This document shows positions 58,624 through 64,000 of a stretch of DNA of 64,000 nucleotides, in pieces; position 1 is the first letter of the stretch; every line of letters starts with the position of its first letter. Origin of the DNA: Eutreptiella sp. 'Long Island Sound 2002' (taxonomy: Eukaryota; Euglenozoa; Euglenophyceae; Eutreptiales; Eutreptiaceae); NCBI GenBank assembly GCA_964036045.1, contig OZ038392.1, positions 37,679,851 through 37,743,850 of the forward strand. The letters run 5' to 3'. Position numbers and translations under genes: made by a program. Below the pieces are notes generated by a model. The model saw only the letters and a list, made by a program, of their open reading frames with translations, was not told where the DNA came from and ran no database searches.

Positions 58624-61622
58624 ATGAAACAACAGGTTAGTACACCCCCTCTCTTGCGCGAGGCCTCGCGCAAGGTTGACAGTCGAAAACAGTGACGTGC
58701 CCCTTCAGTTTTGCATTCTCAACCATACTGTACTCGTATTCGCTAAAAGCGCCTCACATATGCATTATTGACGACGATTTTAACCCTTTTCCATGTTTCG
58801 TTTTCTGCAATACAGGCTTTCTCCTTATCACAGAATCGCAAGCCCCGCAAAAAAACAGCCGAGAAACGAGAAGATACCGACTATGACCCTGGGACCTCAG
58901 GATCGGAGGCTGGAACACCAAAGAAGGGGCGGAAGAAGAAGGAAACACCAGATCCTGGCCTAACATTGGGTACTGACATCGAGGACCACCTGAAGCCAGA
59001 TGGGAGGCAGGTGGAGGTTAAGCTGGACAACGTGAGAATCAACCAGGAGAAGACAAAGGAGCAGATCAGATGGAAAGATACGAAGTTACTGCAGAAGCGT
59101 ATTGAGTCACTCGAAGCAGCACTGCCAACAGACCCATTACACGTCCTTCTCTCTTGGAAGATAATAGTATGTTGCCAACCGACTGTTCGCTCTTTTCGTT
59201 GCGCGAGCCCTCGCGCATAGAGGTGTCTCATATTTGCAGATGGCGATTATTGGTGTGTATCTGGACAGCACAGCGTGGAAGCGATTGCGAAGATTCGGGA
59301 GAAGCGACGCACAGCATGTCTGGATCTGGAGCAGTGGCATACTACATGCATCGCCGATATTTTGAAGCCTACGACACCGTGGGCCTTCCGTGCAAAGCTG
59401 TCGGGACAAGCACAAGGAGGCGCACAAGACATTGAGCCAATACCGCTGTATGAGGCAGCAGATAACCTCATTCGATGTGTTGAAGATCAGCGGTGGCGAG
59501 GCCTGGGTGACACGTACAGCAATCTCAAGATCGCCATTGTGGATGCTGTGCAGATGAGTGCCCTGGTTCCAACCGCTGAACTGAAGCAGCCTGGTCAATT
59601 TGTATGTTCATCAATCGTTGTTTCGATGCTCTTCGTTGCGCGTGGCCTCGCGCATAACGTTGTCACTTTCAGGACAAAACGTACAAATTGTGGAAAGATT
59701 TTATGACGTTTGCCTACTATGCTGGTCCGGAAGCTGTGAAAGGTCTGCGGAAGTTCCACGACAAAGGGGAGAAAGTCACGAAGAACGCGCTGAAGAAACT
59801 GGACGGGATCCTCTTGCCAGAGTTCTACAAGAAAGTGGCAGAAGTGATGAAGGAAGAAAAGACACCCCTTAAATCCTTGCAGAATTTGTTTGACGACATC
59901 ATCCTTGACCAGTGGGTCTCAATGCATCTGGACCACCCGCACAACGGCCAGTACGTTTGACCTGAGAAAGGTGTGTACCATCGACGCGACGTGGGTTCCG
60001 TTTCTGCATTGGTGCGCTGCACTTTCTCCATTTCTGTTCTTCAGCCAAGGACATGGGCACCCGCAACGAGGTTGCTGCACTTGGAAGGCCTGCCCTGAAG
60101 GTGACTCTTGGTACATCGGGCTATTGGCGTGAGTCTGAAGGCAAAAGTCGCGGTCCACCGCCGGCATGGAAATCCATGCTTCGCGCACCACTGTGGCAGG
60201 TGGCAGAGAAAGCGAAACCCGCCTCCCTGAAAATCCTCAACGTCCAAAAACTCATGGGTCAAGAGCCTACCCAGAGCTGTGTGGTCCCCCCAGCTGCTGG
60301 CGTTACTGGTGACTTCAAGACATTGCAACAGCAGGATCCATTATTGGCAAGTCAAACTATCACAATTAAGGCGACACGAATTGCAGCGTTGGCCCACGAT
60401 CCCCCGAGGCGGTTTATTGAGATTGGCAAGAACCTGATTGTCATCAACGGCGACATATTTGAACATCTTGCTCCTGAGATGATGTGCCCAGTCTGGCTGT
60501 ATGAAGAGATTGCGCGTGCCGATACCCTTATCTGCGGCTCTCAAACTGTTGTTGACAACATGTTCGACGTGCTGGAAACAGAAAGAGAGAGGCGTCTCAA
60601 CGATAATTTCAACGCGCCGCGCATGGCTAACATGTTGCGTGTTCCCATCTTCAGTTGGCCAGTCAAACGGAAGCCTGCAGGGGATCCTACAACGTTCGAC
60701 GTTTGCTGGTTGCTGATTTCGTCACCGGATAGCTGGACGAGAAGAGTATAATTCCCTCATTACGTCCGCTCTTTGCGGGAGGCCGCGCGCAATAACTTCT
60801 CCCTCATTGCAGATTCCGAATTATCTGACGTTTCGACGTACTCAAGTAGGGGAGATGGAACCTGTTGAATTTGGCGGTCACCTTCGGATAACGACGGTTA
60901 TGTGGTATTTCGACACTCACCTCTTTTACCTGAAGCAGGATAAGAGCTTCAAGCCTGCGTTTGTGTTCATTGATCATCAGCCGGATCTGGTGTGCATCAT
61001 CGCGTCCATCGAGCCGGATTCTCGCATGTACCTTCTTGGTGTCACCACCGACAATCTCTCCGATTGGGTCAACAGAGTGCAGACTCAGTTGAACCACGTC
61101 TTGACACAAGGGTCGAAACTGGACGTGTCCCGTGATTGGGACCAGCAGGCCAACTGGGCAAACCGTGGTATTCGCCTTTGGGTTCGCGATGACAAGATGG
61201 GCTCTGAGGCGTTGTCGCTGAAGGAGGAAGAGACTGTTGAGAAAGGTCAAGCTGCAGAAGCACTGGCCGCTGCAAAGCGGAAGTCTACTGGTGGGGAACC
61301 AGCCCCCAAGAAGAAGAAGACTGCTTCCAAGCCTCAGGCAGGGAAGTCGGTTACCGGTGCAGAATCCAACGAGAGCGATGGGGATGAAGAGGAGGAGAGC
61401 GAGGAAGAGGAGGAGAAGGACCCGCAGGTCTCCCAGGGCAAGGCAGCAAAGAAAGTGGCAGCGAAGCCGAGGTCCGAGGAAACCGGGGCCCGAGCTCCAT
61501 TCGAGCAGCCAGCCCGTCAGTCCCAACCAAGAAGCGACCCCGCAAAGCCACCGCCTAAGGGTAAGACGTCAGTTGCTAAGGCACTGGGTTCTAAGATGCA
61601 AACTGTTCCGAAGAAAAAGTAA
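58624..61622 (+). CDS. Multi-exon gene with ParB-like motif and nuclear-type tail
   Basis: Exons proposed: 58624-58635, 58816-59166, 59221-59601, 59673 to about 59950, 60045-60745 and 60813-61622 (TAA), about 845 residues. Joins 1, 2, 3 and 5 keep the frame with GT...AG borders. The join near 59951-60044 is one base off and is unresolved. Across exons 2 and 3 the protein reads LPTDPLHVLL, then FADGDYWCVSGQHSVEAI, which resembles the ParB/sulfiredoxin-fold DGxYxxxxGxxRxxA signature, with Gln-His-Ser where ParB has Arg. Exons 4 to 6 have no recognised domain. The tail has Lys runs (PKKKKTASK) and an acidic run, as in nuclear proteins. The function is unknown; DNA binding or nucleotide-dependent activity is only a guess. 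The start MKQQ is a short first exon and upstream exons are possible. Confidence 0.65.
58636..58815 (+). other. Intron 1 with palindrome copy 5
   Basis: GTTAGT to TACAG, 180 bases, phase 0. It contains a 22-bp perfect palindrome at 58653-58674. Confidence 0.65.
59167..59220 (+). other. Intron 2 with palindrome copy 6
   Basis: GTATGT to CATAG, 54 bases. This acceptor keeps the frame and restores the ParB-like motif. A later TTTGCAG at 59239 would break it. The palindrome at 59201-59216 has arms GCGCGAG and CTCGCGC around CC and almost touches the acceptor. Confidence 0.65.
59602..59672 (+). other. Intron 3 with palindrome copy 7
   Basis: GTATGT to TTTCAG, 71 bases, phase 0. The palindrome at 59637-59654 has one mismatch (GCGCGTGG). 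Confidence 0.75.
59951..60044 (+). other. Intron 4, borders uncertain, no palindrome
   Basis: The best splice signals are GTACGT and TTCTTCAG, but joining them leaves one extra base. An alternative from 59955 to 60049 keeps the frame with poorer signals. No copy of the palindrome is present. Confidence 0.45.
60746..60812 (+). other. Intron 5 with palindrome copy 8
   Basis: GTATAA to ATTGCAG, 67 bases, phase 0. It contains a decayed palindrome at 60773-60792 (two changes from the core). Confidence 0.7.
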
Positions 61623-61648
61623 TTTCTTCTTTTGTTCCCATATATTAT

Positions 61649-61664
61649 GCGCGAGGGCTCGCGC
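61649..61664. repeat. Palindrome copy 9 (interrupted)
   Basis: GCGCGAGGGCTCGCGC, arms of seven bases around GG. Confidence 0.9.
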
Positions 61665-61753
61665 TATGCATTCCTCTTCGACGACCTTTATGCCGTCACC
61701 TTGTGCGGCACGGTTTTCTCTGTGATGCAGTTTATTGCGCTGTTGTGTTGGTG

Positions 61754-61775
61754 TTTGCGCGAGGCCTCGCGCAAA
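61754..61775. repeat. Palindrome copy 10 (22 bp perfect)
   Basis: The core with one extra paired base on each side. Confidence 0.95.
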
Positions 61776-62951
61776 GAAGGGGTGCCAAAAAATGCTTCTT
61801 GTGGTGCTGCGTGCAACATAGTTTTCAAAAACTGGTTTTCGAAAAGATTGAAAGCTCATCGGTGTTTTTATTGCAAAGCATAAGTGGTCGAGGAAACAAA
61901 AAGTCGTGGTTTTCCCAAGAAAGTACTTCATTTTTGGAGAAATAAATCATTTTCCCGGGCAGTCGGTTTTCTTGAAAATAAATGAAAATGGACCGGTTAA
62001 TTGCTTTTCACAGGACGTTTGGTTCTTGTGTTTTAGGTCCCCCCGAAAAGAACTATTTTTTTGCAGTGCCGCGGAGAGGCAGTCTTGGGCGCATTTTGAC
62101 CATGCAACTTGAGCCGCCTAAGGATGTACGACCCTCAACCTTTGTCAAGCTCCAATGGTTTGGTGGTGTAAACCGTGTATGGGTTGTATGCTTTCCCCAC
62201 TCTCTCCCCATTGATTTTGACCTCTTATTGTTGTGGATGTCCTTCATAGGACCACCATTGTCCACAATATTGCATCATGAGGGCATGATCGAGCAACTCA
62301 ACTCAAGTTCATCGAGGTTGTGACTAGGGTAACTTGGCACTCAAGGACTCAACCCACACAACCCACACGTCCATCCATTGCATTTGTGCATTTGCCTTGT
62401 GTCTTGGGGCTGAAGGTCTTCTAGGAATCCCCACCCCCATCCACAAGCATAGGGCACTTTTTTTTTTATAAAACTCTGCAAGAGGCTTTCATTTTGGTAG
62501 TAAAACATTGATCCTGTGCCCTTGGTTCCTATAAAGGAAAAGTGCTTCCATAAATAGTCAAATATTTTTGGATCGTTTTATTTTTCTGAAATGGATACCG
62601 AGGAAATAATACGGTCACCACCAACCGTATTACATGGTAGCAGTTCTCGTTCCCTTCTTGGGGCCTGGTTGGAGGATGCCGGTGGCATCGAATCAATTCG
62701 CCACCCCAAAGTTTCCCCCCAAATCTTACGGAAGCTTGGGAAGCACTCCCCCTAGTTCGGCTCAGCCCCAAGACACAAGGGAAGGTCTTGGTTCTCTCCT
62801 TCCTCTCCTCCCTTGTCCCGTAGGATCAGTTACGGTCAAGATAAGGGTAAAGGTACAAGGGATGACATAGAGGTCTATAGTGGTATAGCCACTAGAACAC
62901 TAGGACTATAACACTAGGACAGAGGATGGGACCCCTGAGGTGAGCTCTTTT

Positions 62952-63998
62952 ATGCCACCTCAGGCATTCAAAGCCCTTGTGAGGAGGGTCATTCGGCACA
63001 TTGGGAAGGCTCAAGAAGGCCCCTCCCCAGATCCATTGGGACCATCTGAAGGCCGTGAGCAAGAGGATCCCATGGCATCTAGTGCCGTATTTTCGGTGGA
63101 AAAACCTCAAAATGAGGACAGAGTCTTAGGCGGTGTTAGAGCAGACGTCAATGGTTTAGGTGTCGCCTTCACACGCCTTAGGAGTCAAGTCTCTAGGTTC
63201 GCCCGTCGTGTGCGTGAATTAGAAGAAACAACAGAGCGCACGGTAAACCGGGTGACCGAAACAGAGAAAACAGCAGCCGGGGCGCACAACGGGGCGGACC
63301 GGGCTGCCACGGCGGCCGAGCAAGGTGCAGCCAAGGCCGCAGGCGCGAGCGCAACGGCAACGGCGGCAAACAGAAGCGCCGAGGCCGAGGTCCGGGCGCG
63401 CCAACAGGAGGCCGCGGCCCACAGCACAGCCATCAGCGGGCTGCAAAACGGCCTGGAGGCCCTCGAGATCACCTTCCACGAACGCGCGGCCCGGCAACCC
63501 CCGGCAGCCAACTCCGTCGCCGTGACCGCATTGCTGCACGAGGTGAAGTCCATCACCAACGACGCGCGCTCCGCCCCGCAGGCGGGCGAAGTCCTGCGAG
63601 GAACGCTGGCTGTGCTGGACTCTGTCCAGATCGAGATTGAGGCAGTACGACGAGCCGCCGACCGAGGCGCCAAAAAGGTCTGACGCCGCGACGGCAACCG
63701 CCGAGGGTGCCCGGGCGAAGGCATCCGCCCCCACCACCGAGGCCGTGGGGGCGACGCAAGCGGCCAGTCGAGCCGCCGCAAACGCCACAGCTGTCGGGCC
63801 CAACGCCGACGAGGCTGCAGCGGCAGCACGAAGCGCCGAGGTGACCGCCGCCCGCGCGAACGACAACATCGAGGAGGCAGCAGCCGCAGCCCGACGCGCG
63901 GAGGCAACCGCCGCCCGCGCCACCGAGACCAATGACACCGCGGTGACACGGCTCCAGCAGGAGCTGCAGCAAACCGCAGCGGCGGCGCAGCAAGCCAA
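62952..63998 (+). CDS. Ala-rich coiled-coil protein, incomplete, with a possible +1 frameshift
   Basis: ATG at 62952 (MPPQAFKALVRRVI). After about 55 residues the sequence becomes a long coiled coil (FTRLRSQVSRFARRVRELEE, then Ala/Glu/Arg repeats). The frame meets TGA at 63681-63683. The +1 frame continues the same Ala-rich heptad-like composition (ATATAEGARAK, AAAAARSAEVTAARAN) to the window end without a stop. The codons at the shift are GTC TGA C. It could be a retroelement gag, or a structural protein broken by one indel. No known family was recognised. Confidence 0.55.
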
Positions 63999-64000
63999 GG

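Larger units (their letters stand above)
61623..62951. other. Downstream spacer with two more palindromes
   Basis: Copies lie at 61649-61664 (arms around GG) and 61754-61775 (22 bp perfect). Both sit after GT and before AG candidates, so they may mark introns of a further transcript, but no coding exon could be supported. A T run (62458-62469) and AT-rich sequence follow. Nothing else was recognised up to 62951. Confidence 0.45.

Noticed and set aside
59221-59239. TTTGCAG at 59239 as the acceptor of intron 2
   Set aside because: It is the stronger-looking signal, but it puts exon 3 in a frame that soon stops and removes half of the ParB-like motif. The 59220 acceptor keeps the frame.
1-63998. 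Full genetic-code change with TAA as the only stop
   Set aside because: Two of the longest frames do end in TAA, but B pol, A2 pol and LINE ORF4 end at TGA right after complete C-terminal domains, so TGA seems to act as a stop. Decay explains the internal stops more simply.

Overview
The window looks like a repeat-dense nuclear segment from a large-genome eukaryote, probably a protist or alga. The signs are short GT-AG introns, Ty3/gypsy elements with chromodomains, a LINE and a satellite array. There are no operons, rRNA genes or clean host gene clusters. I cannot assign a species from the sequence. No spliced-leader or other lineage marker was recognised.

Layout. (1) 1 to about 6300: a decayed Ty3/gypsy element on the minus strand (A1), cut by the window edge. 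(2) 8145-36517: a related minus-strand Ty3/gypsy element (A2) with 781-bp LTRs and an initiator-tRNA-Met-like primer site. (3) Nested inside the 3' part of A2, 10776-27795: a second chromovirus (B, about 17 kb) with 2.9-kb LTRs, TG...CA ends, a 4-bp GTAG target duplication, a polypurine tract, and a primer site that seems to self-prime as in Tf1. All three elements carry a Dam-methylase-like domain between protease and reverse transcriptase. (4) 37064-51854: a very large LINE on the minus strand (about 14.8 kb), flanked by a perfect 17-bp target duplication. It has a zinc-finger ORF1, an endonuclease-RT-RNase H ORF2 of about 2200 residues, and two further 3' ORFs. (5) 52.3-62 kb: an island without retroelements. 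It holds a CapA-like gene with two in-frame stops, a dimeric 127-bp satellite, an unrecognised long reading frame with two in-frame stops, and a multi-exon gene with a ParB-like motif. (6) 62952 to the end: the start of an alanine-rich coiled-coil reading frame with a possible +1 frameshift.

The most unusual local structure is a 20-bp palindrome, TTGCGCGAGGCCTCGCGCAA. In exact or near-exact form it sits in at least four introns of the ParB-like gene and recurs at other sites in the same island. I did not notice it in the retroelements. Most coding sequence in the window belongs to mobile elements on the minus strand. The long plus-strand reading frames over them, and those through the satellite, are by-products of base composition.
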